Positions 1-8,912 of a DNA stretch of 40,953 nt are shown one piece after another (position 1 is the first letter of the stretch; each line of letters begins with the position of its first letter). The notes beneath the pieces are model-generated. The model saw only the letters and a program-made list of their open reading frames with translations. It searched no databases and was not told where the DNA came from. Position numbers and translations under genes: made by a program. Origin of the DNA: Phycisphaerales bacterium (GTDB taxonomy: Bacteria > Planctomycetota > Phycisphaerae > Phycisphaerales > UBA1924); assembly GCA_029260375.1 (NCBI GenBank), contig JAJDDI010000025.1:1-40953 (forward strand). The letters are read 5' to 3'.

Positions 1-1
1 C

Positions 2-2953
2 ATGATCAACCAGGTCCAGGTGGACCGCTCCCTGCTGGGCTGGAAGGAGTACGAGCTCGAGGTCGTCCGCGACAAGAACGACAACTGCGTGATCGTCTGC
101 GGCATCGAGAACATCGACGCCATGGGCGTGCACACGGGCGACTCGGTCACCGTCGCCCCGATCCTCACGCTCACCGATAAGGAATACCAGGTCCTGCGCG
201 ACGCGTCGCTGGCGATCATGCGCGAGGTTGGCGTCGAAACGGGCGGCTCGAACGTGCAGTTCGCGGTGAACCCGAATCCGGAGCCGGGACCTGACGGTAA
301 GTCCAAGTTCGACTTCGTCGTCGTCGAGATGAACCCGCGCGTGAGCCGGAGTTCGGCACTGGCGTCTAAGGCGACGGGCTTCCCGATCGCCAAGATCGCG
401 GCCAAGCTCGCCGTCGGCTACACGCTCGACGAGCTTCGCAACGACATCACGGGCACCACCAGCGCCTGCTTCGAGCCGAGCATCGATTACATCGTCACCA
501 AGATGCCCCGCTGGACCTTCGAGAAGTTCCCCGAGGCCGACGAGACGCTCACGACGCAGATGAAGTCCGTCGGCGAGGCGATGGCGATCGGGCGGACGTT
601 CAAGGAATCCTTCCAGAAGGTCATCCGCTCGATGGAGGTCAAACGCTTCGGGCTCGGGCTCGACCGCAACGACAAGTGGCTCACGGCGATGCGGGCCGTC
701 GAGACCGGGCAGGTCGTGCTCGACCTAAACCCGAGCGAGGACGGGCCCGCGAAGCGGACCGCCGACGGGCAGCCGATCGAGTGGCCCATCGCCGAGACGA
801 AGCTCACGCGCAAGCTCAGCGTCCCCAGCCAGGGGCGCCTGTACTACGTGCGGTACGCGCTGAAGATGGGCTGGAGCATCGAGCGGATCTACGAGCTGAC
901 GAAGATCGATCCGTTCTTCCTGGACCAGATGGCCCAGCTCGTCGAGTTCGAGGACGAGCTGTGTGCGTACACATCGCTCGAGAACGTGCCGCGCGAGGTG
1001 CTCGAGCGGGCGAAGATCCTGGGCTACTCCGACGCGCAGCTGGCGAACCTGTACCTGGGCGACATCAAGAGCCAGAGCATCATCAGGGTCCGCCGCCACC
1101 GCGAGGGCCTGGGCATCCGGGCGGTGTACAAGCTCGTGGACACGTGCGCCGCGGAGTTCGAGGCCGTCACGCCGTACTTCTACTCGACGTACGAGACCGG
1201 GCACGAGCGGATCAACGAGCAGGGCAAGACCGAGACGATCCCCCCCGAGTGCGAGCTGACGGAGCGCCTTGCATCGAGCGACAAGCAGAAGGTCGTCATC
1301 CTCGGCGGCGGTCCGAACCGCATCGGGCAGGGCATCGAGTTCGACTACTGCTGCGTCCACGCCGCGTACGCGGCGCGGGACATGGGCTTCGAGTCGGTGA
1401 TGATCAACTCCAACCCGGAGACGGTCAGCACGGACTACGACACGAGCGACCTGCTGTTCTTTGAGCCGCTGACGCTGGAGGATGTGCTCAACGTCGTGGA
1501 GCGGCTGAACAACACGTCTCTTGGAGGGGAGGGCTTCCAGCCCTCCCGCCTGCCCAACGCCACGGGAGGGCTGGAAGCCCTCCCCTCCAAGAATGGGCTC
1601 CACGGCGTCATCGTCCAGTTCGGCGGGCAGACCCCCCTCAACCTCGCCCACGGCCTGGCCCTCGCGGGCACGCCGCTCATCGGGACAAGCCTGGACTCGA
1701 TCGATCTGGCCGAGGACCGGGACCGGTTCGACGCGCTGCTCGATCGTCTCAAGCTCAAGAAGCCCGAGTCGGGCATCGCCCGCTCGTTCGACGACGCGGT
1801 CACCATCGCGCGACGCATCGGGTACCCCGTGCTGGTGCGCCCGAGCTACGTCCTGGGCGGGCGGGGCATGGAGATCTGCCCCGAAGAATCAGCCCTCAAG
1901 CACTACATGGCGACGGCCGTGGATGTTTCTGGTTTGGACGACGCGCCCATCCTCATCGACAAGTTCCTCGACGGCGCTACCGAGGTCGATGTCGATGTCG
2001 TCGCGGACTACGACAGCGATGGGAACGGCAAGGGCCTGATCTGCGGCGTCATGGAGCACATCGAGCACGCGGGCGTCCACTCGGGCGACTCGGCCTGCTG
2101 CATCCCCGCGTTCTCCATGAACCGGCGCACCGAAACAGAAATCCGCGAGATCGCCCGCACGCTCGCCCGGGAGCTCAAGGTCAACGGGCTGATGAACCTG
2201 CAAATCGCGGTCAAGGACGACATCCCGTACATCCTGGAGGTCAACCCGCGCGCCAGCCGGACCGTCCCCTTCGTGGGCAAGGCCAAGGGCGTGAGCTGGG
2301 CGTCCACCGCAGCCAAGGTCATGATGGGCGCCACCCTCGACGAGCTGGGCGCCAAGGAAGTCCGCGACACCGGGCGGTTTGCCGTCAAGGAGAGCGTCTT
2401 CCCCTTCAAGAAGTTCCCGGGCGTGGATTTCGTGCTGGGGCCGGAGATGCGTTCGACGGGCGAGGTGATGGGCATCGACATGTCGATGCCCGTGGCGTAT
2501 CTGAAGGCGGTTCTGGCCGCGGGCGTTGAGCTGCCCAAGGGGGGCGGGCTGTTCGTCTCGGTACGCGACGCCGACAAGGGCGAGGTCATCGAGCCCGTCC
2601 GCTCGCTCGTCGCGATGGGCTTTACGTGTTATTCAACGGGCGGGACCGCCGCCCTGCTTGAGCGCCACGGCATGCGCCCCAAGATCCTCCAGAAGATCCA
2701 GGCGGGCGCCAGGCCCAACGTGCTGGACCTGATGGCCGACGGCAAGATCCAGCTCATCATCAACACCCCCACCACCACCGGCTGGCAGACCGACGAGGGG
2801 CGCATCCGCGCGACCGCCGTCCGCCTGGGCATCCCGATGTTGACGACCGTGGGCGCGATCAACGCCGCGACGCGGGCGATCCAGGCGCTGCGCTCGGGTG
2901 ACTGGGGCGTGTCGGCGCTGCAGGATCTGGACGCCAGCGTCGTGACGGCGTGA
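2..2953 (+). CDS. carB: Carbamoyl-phosphate synthase large subunit, 5'-truncated by the window edge
   Basis: Makes carbamoyl phosphate from bicarbonate, ATP and glutamine-derived ammonia for pyrimidine and arginine synthesis, in complex with CarA. The 983 visible residues align by eye with E. coli CarB from about residue 200 onward, so some 200 N-terminal residues lie outside the window. Visible are the end of the first ATP-grasp half ([35 protein letters not shown]), the oligomerisation domain, the second half ([55 protein letters not shown]) and the C-terminal MGS-like allosteric domain (from about residue 845, STGGTAALL). Residues 507-530 are encoded by a perfect palindromic repeat inserted in frame just before [14 protein letters not shown]; homologues such as E. 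coli have no such segment there. The reading frame is otherwise intact and the product is probably active. The call is certain; the true start is not in view. Confidence 0.97.
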   Translation: MINQVQVDRSLLGWKEYELEVVRDKNDNCVIVCGIENIDAMGVHTGDSVTVAPILTLTDKEYQVLRDASLAIMREVGVETGGSNVQFAVNPNPEPGPDGKSKFDFVVVEMNPRVSRSSALASKATGFPIAKIAAKLAVGYTLDELRNDITGTTSACFEPSIDYIVTKMPRWTFEKFPEADETLTTQMKSVGEAMAIGRTFKESFQKVIRSMEVKRFGLGLDRNDKWLTAMRAVETGQVVLDLNPSEDGPAKRTADGQPIEWPIAETKLTRKLSVPSQGRLYYVRYALKMGWSIERIYELTKIDPFFLDQMAQLVEFEDELCAYTSLENVPREVLERAKILGYSDAQLANLYLGDIKSQSIIRVRRHREGLGIRAVYKLVDTCAAEFEAVTPYFYSTYETGHERINEQGKTETIPPECELTERLASSDKQKVVILGGGPNRIGQGIEFDYCCVHAAYAARDMGFESVMINSNPETVSTDYDTSDLLFFEPLTLEDVLNVVERLNNTSLGGEGFQPSRLPNATGGLEALPSKNGLHGVIVQFGGQTPLNLAHGLALAGTPLIGTSLDSIDLAEDRDRFDALLDRLKLKKPESGIARSFDDAVTIARRIGYPVLVRPSYVLGGRGMEICPEESALKHYMATAVDVSGLDDAPILIDKFLDGATEVDVDVVADYDSDGNGKGLICGVMEHIEHAGVHSGDSACCIPAFSMNRRTETEIREIARTLARELKVNGLMNLQIAVKDDIPYILEVNPRASRTVPFVGKAKGVSWASTAAKVMMGATLDELGAKEVRDTGRFAVKESVFPFKKFPGVDFVLGPEMRSTGEVMGIDMSMPVAYLKAVLAAGVELPKGGGLFVSVRDADKGEVIEPVRSLVAMGFTCYSTGGTAALLERHGMRPKILQKIQAGARPNVLDLMADGKIQLIINTPTTTGWQTDEGRIRATAVRLGIPMLTTVGAINAATRAIQALRSGDWGVSALQDLDASVVTA
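1520..1591. repeat. Perfect 28-bp inverted repeat inserted in frame in carB
   Basis: Arms 1520-1547 and 1564-1591 are exact reverse complements separated by a 16-base spacer. Each arm can also fold alone into a hairpin with a TTCCA or TGGAA loop flanked by GGGC/GCCC. The element is 72 bases, exactly 24 codons, starts on a codon boundary and encodes a Gly/Pro/Leu-rich peptide ([10 protein letters not shown] ... GGLEALPSK). Related paired-hairpin elements lie at 13947-14023, 26382-26475, 29886-29959 and 38416-38522. Confidence 0.93.
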
Positions 2954-2986
2954 CAGACGCCGGCGACGCCCCGGACACGGGCAACG

Positions 2987-3892
2987 CTACCGCGAAAGAA
3001 CCGGCAGGTTGCGCTCATCGAGCGCGAACGTGTGGCGTACGAGATCGGTCAGGACGTTGAGGCGGACCGAGGCCACCTCCTTGGCGCCGATGGACAGGTT
3101 GTTGATCTCCACCGTGCCCAGCGTGGCGTCCTTGGTAACGATCTCCTTGCGGGCGCTGTTGTTGTACAGCCGACCGCCCTCGGTGTCGAGAACCTCCGCG
3201 ATGTACAACGCCGGGCGGGGGCCGTCGTTGTGGGGGATGCGGTACTCGAGGGTGAGACTGAGCTGGCCACGATCGGTCACGCTGTAGCGCGTCACGCCCG
3301 CGAAGAAGTTCGGCGCCAGCTCGCGCAGCTCCGCGCTGCGCTTGGGCGCCAGATCGTGTCGCTCCAGGTCCGCCGCAAGTTCCACGTCCACCTCCACCGC
3401 CACGCGACCGATGTTCGGCATCCCGTCCTCGAAACCGGAGAAGCTGAGGTTGAAGTTCTGGTACAGGTTCGAGCCCTGCGGCGCCGTGAACTTATGCGTG
3501 CTGGCCGCCTGCGGGTAGAAGCTCATCTGCGCCGCGTTGCGCAGGTCGTACCCGTGATCGTCAGTGAACGCCAGCAGGCGAGGCGGGGCGGCGATGCGGA
3601 AGATCCGCTTTCCCGTGAAGTCCGCGACCATCCCCGCGATGGTCAGGCTCCGGCTCACCCGCGTCCCCGAGCTGCCCCAGCTGGTGGTCGAGTAGTTCAC
3701 GCTCGCCGAGACGTTGTTGAGCTGGCTGTGGAGCCCCTCCCACTCATGGACACCAAAGGTTGGCGCCGTCGCCTGGTCAGGCGCCGGGCTGGGCGAGGGG
3801 CGCGGACAGCGGCAGATGGACGGCGCCGCGCCCCCCGCGAGCAGGACGAGCGAGGCGGCGGACAGACAGGCGAACAGGATTCGGGTGCGCAT
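2987..3892 (-). CDS. Hypothetical secreted protein
   Basis: I do not recognise this 301-residue protein. The reading frame extends upstream, but the ATG at 3892 is preferred: it has GGAG eight bases upstream and begins a signal-peptide-like sequence, MRTRILFACLSAASLVLLAGG, with basic residues, a hydrophobic core and small residues. A cysteine pair (CRC) follows, but the residues before it do not make a good lipobox, so signal peptidase I export is more likely than lipoprotein anchoring. The rest is polar, rich in predicted beta strand, with a Pro/Ser/Ala-rich stretch just after the signal; no catalytic motif is evident. It lies 120 bases downstream of the AlkA-like gene on the same strand and converges on carB with 33 bases between stops. 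Export is inferred; function unknown. Confidence 0.7.
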   Translation of the reverse strand: MRTRILFACLSAASLVLLAGGAAPSICRCPRPSPSPAPDQATAPTFGVHEWEGLHSQLNNVSASVNYSTTSWGSSGTRVSRSLTIAGMVADFTGKRIFRIAAPPRLLAFTDDHGYDLRNAAQMSFYPQAASTHKFTAPQGSNLYQNFNLSFSGFEDGMPNIGRVAVEVDVELAADLERHDLAPKRSAELRELAPNFFAGVTRYSVTDRGQLSLTLEYRIPHNDGPRPALYIAEVLDTEGGRLYNNSARKEIVTKDATLGTVEINNLSIGAKEVASVRLNVLTDLVRHTFALDERNLPVLSR

Positions 3893-4012
3893 GGCGAAGT
3901 CTCCGTGTGGGTGCACCACAGACTTACCATGCGGATCGGCCGCCGGCTCCCGCGGAATCACGCCCCGTGACGCGCGGGTTGCGCGCCGGTGACACTCGCG
4001 TGACACAACGGG

Positions 4013-4963
4013 CTAAAAGTTCGACGCCGTGAAGGCCGACGCGGTCTCTTCCCGCTCCCACGTGTGCGAGGCGCCGGCCTTCTGCTCGTAGAACCGCCAG
4101 AGCTCGAACCAGTAGCTGCGGAACTTGTGCTCGCCGAAGGGCTCGAAGTGGGCGGCGACCTTCTTCATGATCTGCGCATCGGTGCCGGTCATGCCCAGGA
4201 CGGTCCTGCCGTGGCGCACAGATTCCGTGTCGAGCGCGACCCGCGAGTACCGCCCGAGCAGCTGCATGATGTTGCTCGCCGCGTAGGGACCGATCCCGGG
4301 GAGCGTGACCAGGAACCTGAACACCTGCTCGTCGTCCGTCGCCGGGTCGCCCAGCCACGCCTCGTCGATCTCGCCCTTCACAAACAGCCTGGCCAGCTCG
4401 ACCATCCGCACGTCGCGGTAGCCCACGCGGCAGCGTCCGCGCAGGGTTCCGGGCCTGGTCCGCGCCATCTTTGCCGCCGTCGGGAAGGCGTGGGCGTTCT
4501 CGCATTTGGCGCCCAGCGTCTGGCAGAGGCGCTTGTTCATGTTCACAGTGCTGGGCCAGGCGACGTTGCAGCTGGTGACGGTCTTGATCACGTCCTCGAA
4601 CAGCGTCGGCGAGCGGAACAGACGCGCCCGCCCGGACCGCTTCCACCGCGGGTCCACGCGGTGGAACGCGCGGACCGACGCCCGGTCCTCGTCCAGACGC
4701 AGCATCCGCGTGATCTGTGCGCGCGCCTCGCGCTGCTCGTCCCGGGTCAGTGTGCGATCAAACCTGGCCCGCAGCGCCCCGCTCTTGCCCCCGGGTTGGT
4801 CGATCACGCACGAGGCGCCGCCCGTCTTGAGCGCCAAGGCGCGCTGGAGGCGCTGGTTGGCGACGTCCCAGTAGTTTGGGGCGAGGACGAAGTAGCCGTA
4901 CGAGCAGACGTCGCGCGCGAGCACGTAGTCCTCGGGCGGCGCGATGGTCAGGCGCGAGCCCAC
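4013..4963 (-). CDS. HhH-GPD DNA glycosylase, AlkA/3-methyladenine type
   Basis: Predicted base-excision glycosylase removing alkylated or oxidised bases. The 316-residue protein has the helix-hairpin-helix plus Gly/Pro-Asp signature: LPGIGPYAASNIMQLL at about 221-236, followed by VALDTE, with Asp245 as the expected catalytic aspartate. The N-terminal half (PPEDYVLARDVCSYGYFVLAPNY) resembles the DNA-binding beta domain of AlkA-like enzymes. No Cys-X6-Cys-X2-Cys-X5-Cys iron-sulphur cluster of the MutY/Nth type is seen near the C-terminus. Start is GTG at 4963, sharing one base with the TAG stop of the upstream glutamine amidotransferase gene, which implies translational coupling. Family assignment is strong; the precise substrate is not determined by sequence alone. 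Confidence 0.88.
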   Translation of the reverse strand: MGSRLTIAPPEDYVLARDVCSYGYFVLAPNYWDVANQRLQRALALKTGGASCVIDQPGGKSGALRARFDRTLTRDEQREARAQITRMLRLDEDRASVRAFHRVDPRWKRSGRARLFRSPTLFEDVIKTVTSCNVAWPSTVNMNKRLCQTLGAKCENAHAFPTAAKMARTRPGTLRGRCRVGYRDVRMVELARLFVKGEIDEAWLGDPATDDEQVFRFLVTLPGIGPYAASNIMQLLGRYSRVALDTESVRHGRTVLGMTGTDAQIMKKVAAHFEPFGEHKFRSYWFELWRFYEQKAGASHTWEREETASAFTASNF

Positions 4964-5700
4964 TAGACCGACAGCAGCTCGGAGAACGGGAACGCGAACG
5001 ACGCGAGGTTGAGGCTCAGACGGTCGGCGATCACGGCGAACCGGGCGTAGTGCTCGTCGCCCTGCGCCGCGATCTCGCCGGGCGTGACGCCCGCCTCCGC
5101 GAGCAGCTTCGCCTCACTGCGGACGAGCCGCTCGAGGCCCGGGCGGTCCAGCTCGAAATGGAACTGGAACGCGAACGTGCGATGCCCGGCCTTGGAGCAC
5201 TGCGTCTTGCACGCGTCGTTGCTGGCCAGCAGCTGGTCGCGCGCGTGCTGGACTTTCACCTTCAACTGGTGCGAGAGGTACTGCATGCACTCCCACGGCA
5301 CGCCCGCGAGCATCGTCTCGGTCTGCCCGGGCTGGAGGATGCGGACCTTCTTGAAGCCCACCTCGGGAGCCTCCATCTTCTCGACCTTGCCGCCCAGGGC
5401 CTGGGCAATGATCTGGGCGCCCAGGCACAGGCCCACGACGGGCAGGCCCGCGCCGTGCGCCTTGCGGAGCAGCTCGTGCTCCTGACGCATCCAGGGGAGG
5501 TTCTGATCGACGTTCTGGGCGCCTCCCAGCACGAGCAGCCCGTGCAGGTCGTCAAGGTCCTGCGGGACGCCGTGGCCGCCCTCGCTCGGGGGGATGTCCA
5601 CGCGGCGCACGTCGAGCTTGAAGGCGTGGTCGCGGAGGGTCATGCCGAGGCGCCCGGGGGCGTTGTCGGCGCCGTGCTGGAGAACGACGATTCGTGCCAT
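4963..5700 (-). CDS. Class I glutamine amidotransferase (GuaA-like GATase domain)
   Basis: Predicted cytoplasmic glutamine amidotransferase or hydrolase of the class I (triad) family, 245 residues. The nucleophile elbow is GLCLGAQ with Cys92, and FHFE carries His181 and Glu183, completing the Cys-His-Glu triad. The fold matches stand-alone GATase proteins annotated as GMP synthase-like; there is no ATP-pyrophosphatase domain, so it is not GuaA itself. Partner and acceptor are unknown; some members act on gamma-glutamyl compounds. ATG at 5700 is chosen because MARIVVLQHG is the usual beta-strand start of the domain; the frame is open further upstream but that part runs antisense into the protease gene. 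No strong ribosome site is visible. The stop overlaps the glycosylase GTG by one base. Confidence 0.88.
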   Translation of the reverse strand: MARIVVLQHGADNAPGRLGMTLRDHAFKLDVRRVDIPPSEGGHGVPQDLDDLHGLLVLGGAQNVDQNLPWMRQEHELLRKAHGAGLPVVGLCLGAQIIAQALGGKVEKMEAPEVGFKKVRILQPGQTETMLAGVPWECMQYLSHQLKVKVQHARDQLLASNDACKTQCSKAGHRTFAFQFHFELDRPGLERLVRSEAKLLAEAGVTPGEIAAQGDEHYARFAVIADRLSLNLASFAFPFSELLSV

Positions 5701-5784
5701 GGGCGGATGATACCCCGCAGCCCCCGGGTCCTGGGGGTGTACGATCGGGGACGAAACGACCCGAACCCGATGGGAGACCGATCC

Positions 5785-7281
5785 ATGCGACCGAGCCGAT
5801 TTGTGTGTGCGTGCCTGCTGGGCGTGCTGAGTGTTGCCGCCCAGGCCCAGGACAGCGGGTCCGCCCGCCTGGGCTCGACCCGCGACTCGGTCGTCAAAAT
5901 CTTCACGACCTTCCGGGCGCCCGACTTCGAGTCGCCCTGGACCAAGTCGCCCCCCACCGAGGTCTCGGGCACCGGGTTCGTCATCGACGGCGACCGGATC
6001 CTGACCAACGCCCACGTCGTCGAGCAGGCGAGCCAGATCTTCGTTCAGCCGCCCAACAGCGCCGACAAGATCCGCGCCGAGGTCATCGCCATCTCTCAGG
6101 GCATCGACCTGGCGGTCATCCAGCTCCGGCGTGAGTCCGATCGCGAGACCTTCCACGCCAAGCACCAGCCGCTGGCCCTGCGTGAAGCGCTGCCCGAGAT
6201 CGGCGGCACCGTCCAGGCCGTGGGGTACCCGATGGGCGGCGAGCAGCTCTCGATCACTGAGGGCGTCGTCTCCCGCATCGAGTACACCGGCTACTACCAG
6301 AACACCGCGGGCCTGCGCATCCAAGTGGACGCGGCGCTCAACCCGGGCAACTCGGGCGGGCCGGTCGTCATGGACGGCCAGGTCATCGGCGTGGTCTTCT
6401 CCGGGATGGACGCCGCCGAGAACATCGGCTACGTCATCCCCGTCGAGGAGGTCCGCGCGTTCCTCGACGACATCGAGGACGGGAACTACGACGGGCGACC
6501 GCGACTCTGGGTCCGCAACCTCCAGACCTGCGAGAACCCGGCGCTACGCGACTACCTCGGGCTCGACGTCTCGCAGACCGGGCTCGTCTACCGCGGCGGC
6601 GAGGACGACCAGAAGTTCCTGGAGTGGGACCTGCTCGACACCATCGGCGGGCACGACATCGATAACGCCGGCCTGGTCACCCTCGGGGGCGACCTCCGCC
6701 TGAGCTGGGGCTACCTCATCCCCAAGCTCGCCTCCGAGGGCACGATCAACGTCGGCGTCATCCGCAAGGGTGAGAGCGTGGACCTCACCCTGCCCGTCTC
6801 GTCCAAGCGCGACAGTCTCGTCCCCTTCATCGGCGACGACTACCCGGAGTACTTCATCCTCGGCCCCATGATCTTCACCCCCGTCCGCGCCGAGCTGCTC
6901 TACGAGCTGTACACCGGCTTCCTCGCCCTCCAGGGCAACCCCAGCGTCCTCCGCGCCGAGGAGCTGCGCAAGACCGAGGGTGAGGAGATCGTCCTCATCT
7001 GCTCCGACTTCCTGCCCCACCCGATCACCAAGGGCTACGAGATCACCTACCGCCCGGCCGTCAAGACCATCAACGGCGTCAAGATCACCTCCCTCGAGCA
7101 GATGGTCAAGACCATCCGCGAGTCCGAGGACGACTACCTCGTCTTTGATTTTTACGACAAGGCACAGGAGACCTTCGTCTTCGACCGCGAGGAACTGATG
7201 GAGGCGACCGAGGAGATCCTCGACGAGAACTCGATCCGCAGACAGGGCTCGCGCCGGTTCATGGATATCTGGGAGGAGTAG
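5785..7281 (+). CDS. Secreted HtrA/Deg-like trypsin-type serine protease
   Basis: Predicted exported serine endoprotease for envelope protein quality control, 498 residues. The N-terminus (MRPSRFVCACLLGVLSVAAQAQ) is a signal peptide with an AQA cleavage context. The chymotrypsin-fold domain carries a complete triad: His77 in LTNAHVV, Asp108 in GIDLAVI, Ser190 in NPGNSGGP. A region after about residue 225 with IGGHDIDNAG and a later INGVKITSLEQM segment look like two divergent PDZ modules, the arrangement of Deg-type proteases with a large C-terminal part (plant Deg9-like) rather than short bacterial DegS. Start ATG 5785 has GGGAG eight bases upstream. The gene is divergent from the amidotransferase gene (84 bases between starts) and ends three bases before a convergent methyltransferase stop. 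Confidence 0.92.
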   Translation: MRPSRFVCACLLGVLSVAAQAQDSGSARLGSTRDSVVKIFTTFRAPDFESPWTKSPPTEVSGTGFVIDGDRILTNAHVVEQASQIFVQPPNSADKIRAEVIAISQGIDLAVIQLRRESDRETFHAKHQPLALREALPEIGGTVQAVGYPMGGEQLSITEGVVSRIEYTGYYQNTAGLRIQVDAALNPGNSGGPVVMDGQVIGVVFSGMDAAENIGYVIPVEEVRAFLDDIEDGNYDGRPRLWVRNLQTCENPALRDYLGLDVSQTGLVYRGGEDDQKFLEWDLLDTIGGHDIDNAGLVTLGGDLRLSWGYLIPKLASEGTINVGVIRKGESVDLTLPVSSKRDSLVPFIGDDYPEYFILGPMIFTPVRAELLYELYTGFLALQGNPSVLRAEELRKTEGEEIVLICSDFLPHPITKGYEITYRPAVKTINGVKITSLEQMVKTIRESEDDYLVFDFYDKAQETFVFDREELMEATEEILDENSIRRQGSRRFMDIWEE

Positions 7282-7284
7282 GCC

Positions 7285-7944
7285 TCAGGCCCTGACCATC
7301 GCGATCGCCGCGTCGTGCCCGCCCAGGTAGTCCTGGCGGAATCGTACGAGCGGCGTGCGCGTCATCGCCCAGTCGAGCATCGCCAGCGTGTCGAAGCGCC
7401 TGGCGGGTCCCGTGTTCTCGTCGGTGCGCGCGGGATCCCCGTGCCGGTCCGAGAGGAAGTTGAACGCGAGCGCCCCGCCCGGGGTCTGGCCCAGCGTGTC
7501 CCACGCGCGCTCCAGCACCGCCAGCGCGCCGGGCTGCTCGAGCGTGTTGAGCGAGCCACTGAAAGCAAACGCCTGGACGCCGTCGTCGCGTACGAGCGTC
7601 GCAAACGCCTCCGTGTCGGCGACGAAGTCGATCTGGCGGAAGACGCACCGCTCCAGCCCCTCGCTGGCCGCGCGCGCCCGGCTCGCCTCACAGAGTTCCT
7701 TCACGCCCTCAACGCCGACGTACCGCCCGTACCCGACGCGCCGGTCCCGCAAGAAGATCGCCAGGTCCGCCCGCCCGCAGCCCATGTCCGCGAGCGTCTT
7801 GGCGTCAAGATCCAGCATCGAGACCAGCGCCTCGAAGCGGACCAGCTGTGTCTCGGGTCGGTTCCAGAGCAACGCCTCGAACCGCGGGCCGTGGGCGTCA
7901 ACCGCTTCCTGATAGGGGCGCAGGTACGCCGGGCGATCGCTCAT
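7285..7944 (-). CDS. Class I SAM-dependent methyltransferase-like protein
   Basis: Predicted Rossmann-fold methyltransferase of 219 residues with unknown substrate. Motif I is visible as LADMGCGRADLAIFL (about 51-65), followed by YVGVEG as the acidic motif II-like strand end and a motif IV-like FAFSGSLNTL. No dedicated substrate domain is seen. The start ATG 7944 is preceded by GAGG with about six bases of spacing. It is the last gene of a long minus-strand operon and sits seven bases after the PfkB kinase stop, so it may act with that kinase. A stand-alone nucleotide-binding role is also possible. Confidence 0.75.
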   Translation of the reverse strand: MSDRPAYLRPYQEAVDAHGPRFEALLWNRPETQLVRFEALVSMLDLDAKTLADMGCGRADLAIFLRDRRVGYGRYVGVEGVKELCEASRARAASEGLERCVFRQIDFVADTEAFATLVRDDGVQAFAFSGSLNTLEQPGALAVLERAWDTLGQTPGGALAFNFLSDRHGDPARTDENTGPARRFDTLAMLDWAMTRTPLVRFRQDYLGGHDAAIAMVRA

Positions 7945-7951
7945 GGGATCC

Positions 7952-8875
7952 TCAGTGCAGGCGCATCATCGCGGCGAACTCGTCGTAGCGCTCGCCGATC
8001 TGGGCGTCGGTGATCTCGGCGAGGCGTTCGAGGCTGAACGTCTCGATCGTGAAGCTGGCGATGATCGTCCCGTGCGCCAGGGCGCGACGGATGACGTCAA
8101 ACGAGCCCGGGTCCTCGCCCTGCGCGGTGGAGGCGATGTGCCCCATCATGCCGCCGGCGAACGTGTCGCCCGCGCCCGTCGGGTCGATGACCTGCTCGGC
8201 CGGGTACGCGGGAAGCGCCGCGATCCCGTCGCGGTGCACCAGGATGCACCCGTGCTCGCCCTTCTTAATCACCACGAACCGCGGCCCGTGCCCGAGCAGC
8301 TTGCGCCCCGCGGTGACCGGGTTCTTGGCGCCCGTGTACAGCTCCGCCTCGTCGTAGTTGAGCACCAGCCCGTCAACCTTGCGCAGCAGCCGCGTCAGGT
8401 CGTCCTTGGCGATGTTGATCCACAGGTCCATCGTGTCCGCGACGCTCAGCTTCGCGTCCGGGACCTGCGCCAGCATGTCCATCTGCACCTGCGGGTGGCT
8501 GTTGGCCAGGAAAATGTACTGCGAGTCCTTGAACGCCTCTGGCACCCTGGGCGGGGCTTCTTCGAGCACATTCAGGTCCGTCGAGAGCGTCTCGCGGTGG
8601 TCCATGTTGTCCAGGTACTTGCCCGACCAGCGGAAGGTCTTGGACCCGGCCCGCGTCTCCAGCCCTCTCGCGTCGATGTTCGCAAACGACGCGAGCACCT
8701 GTCGGTGCTCGTCGGGGAAGTCTTCGCCCACCGCGGCGACGAGGCGGACGGGCCCGTAGTGGCTCGCGGCGGCCGCGAAATAGGCGCAGGACCCGCCCAG
8801 AACGCCCTCGCGGTGCTGCCCGTCGGGGGTGAAAATCGTGTCGATGCCGATGGTGCCGGTAACGATCAAGCTCAT
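7952..8875 (-). CDS. PfkB-family (ribokinase-like) carbohydrate/nucleoside kinase
   Basis: ATP-dependent kinase of the ribokinase superfamily, 307 residues. It shows the N-terminal GGSCAYFAAAA motif (about 27-37, equivalent to PfkB signature 1), the acceptor-site strands and the C-terminal anion-hole/catalytic motif DPTGAGDTFAGG at 231-242, with Asp237 as expected base. The NYDEAELYTG segment (about 173-182) is the usual N-E-x-E-like magnesium region. Start ATG 8875 is chosen because the upstream extension is low-complexity and antisense-like. Substrate could be a sugar, a nucleoside or a sugar phosphate; sequence alone does not decide. It lies 37 bases after the Mrr-like gene and seven bases before the methyltransferase gene. 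Confidence 0.88.
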   Translation of the reverse strand: MSLIVTGTIGIDTIFTPDGQHREGVLGGSCAYFAAAASHYGPVRLVAAVGEDFPDEHRQVLASFANIDARGLETRAGSKTFRWSGKYLDNMDHRETLSTDLNVLEEAPPRVPEAFKDSQYIFLANSHPQVQMDMLAQVPDAKLSVADTMDLWINIAKDDLTRLLRKVDGLVLNYDEAELYTGAKNPVTAGRKLLGHGPRFVVIKKGEHGCILVHRDGIAALPAYPAEQVIDPTGAGDTFAGGMMGHIASTAQGEDPGSFDVIRRALAHGTIIASFTIETFSLERLAEITDAQIGERYDEFAAMMRLH

Positions 8876-8912
8876 ACCCGACTCTAGGCCCGAGTCGGAT
8901 ACCTCGGCCTCT

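Noticed and set aside
1520-1591. CRISPR array
   Set aside because: Repeats are dispersed singly through the window with no regular spacing or cas genes.
5722-5745. C/G-rich hairpin between the amidotransferase and protease genes
   Set aside because: Short stem without a T run and in a divergent promoter region; not a terminator and not clearly related to the repeat family.
4876-5784. N-terminal extension of the HtrA-like protease
   Set aside because: Arg/Ala/Leu-rich antisense of the amidotransferase; a signal peptide and strong ribosome site mark the start at 5785.
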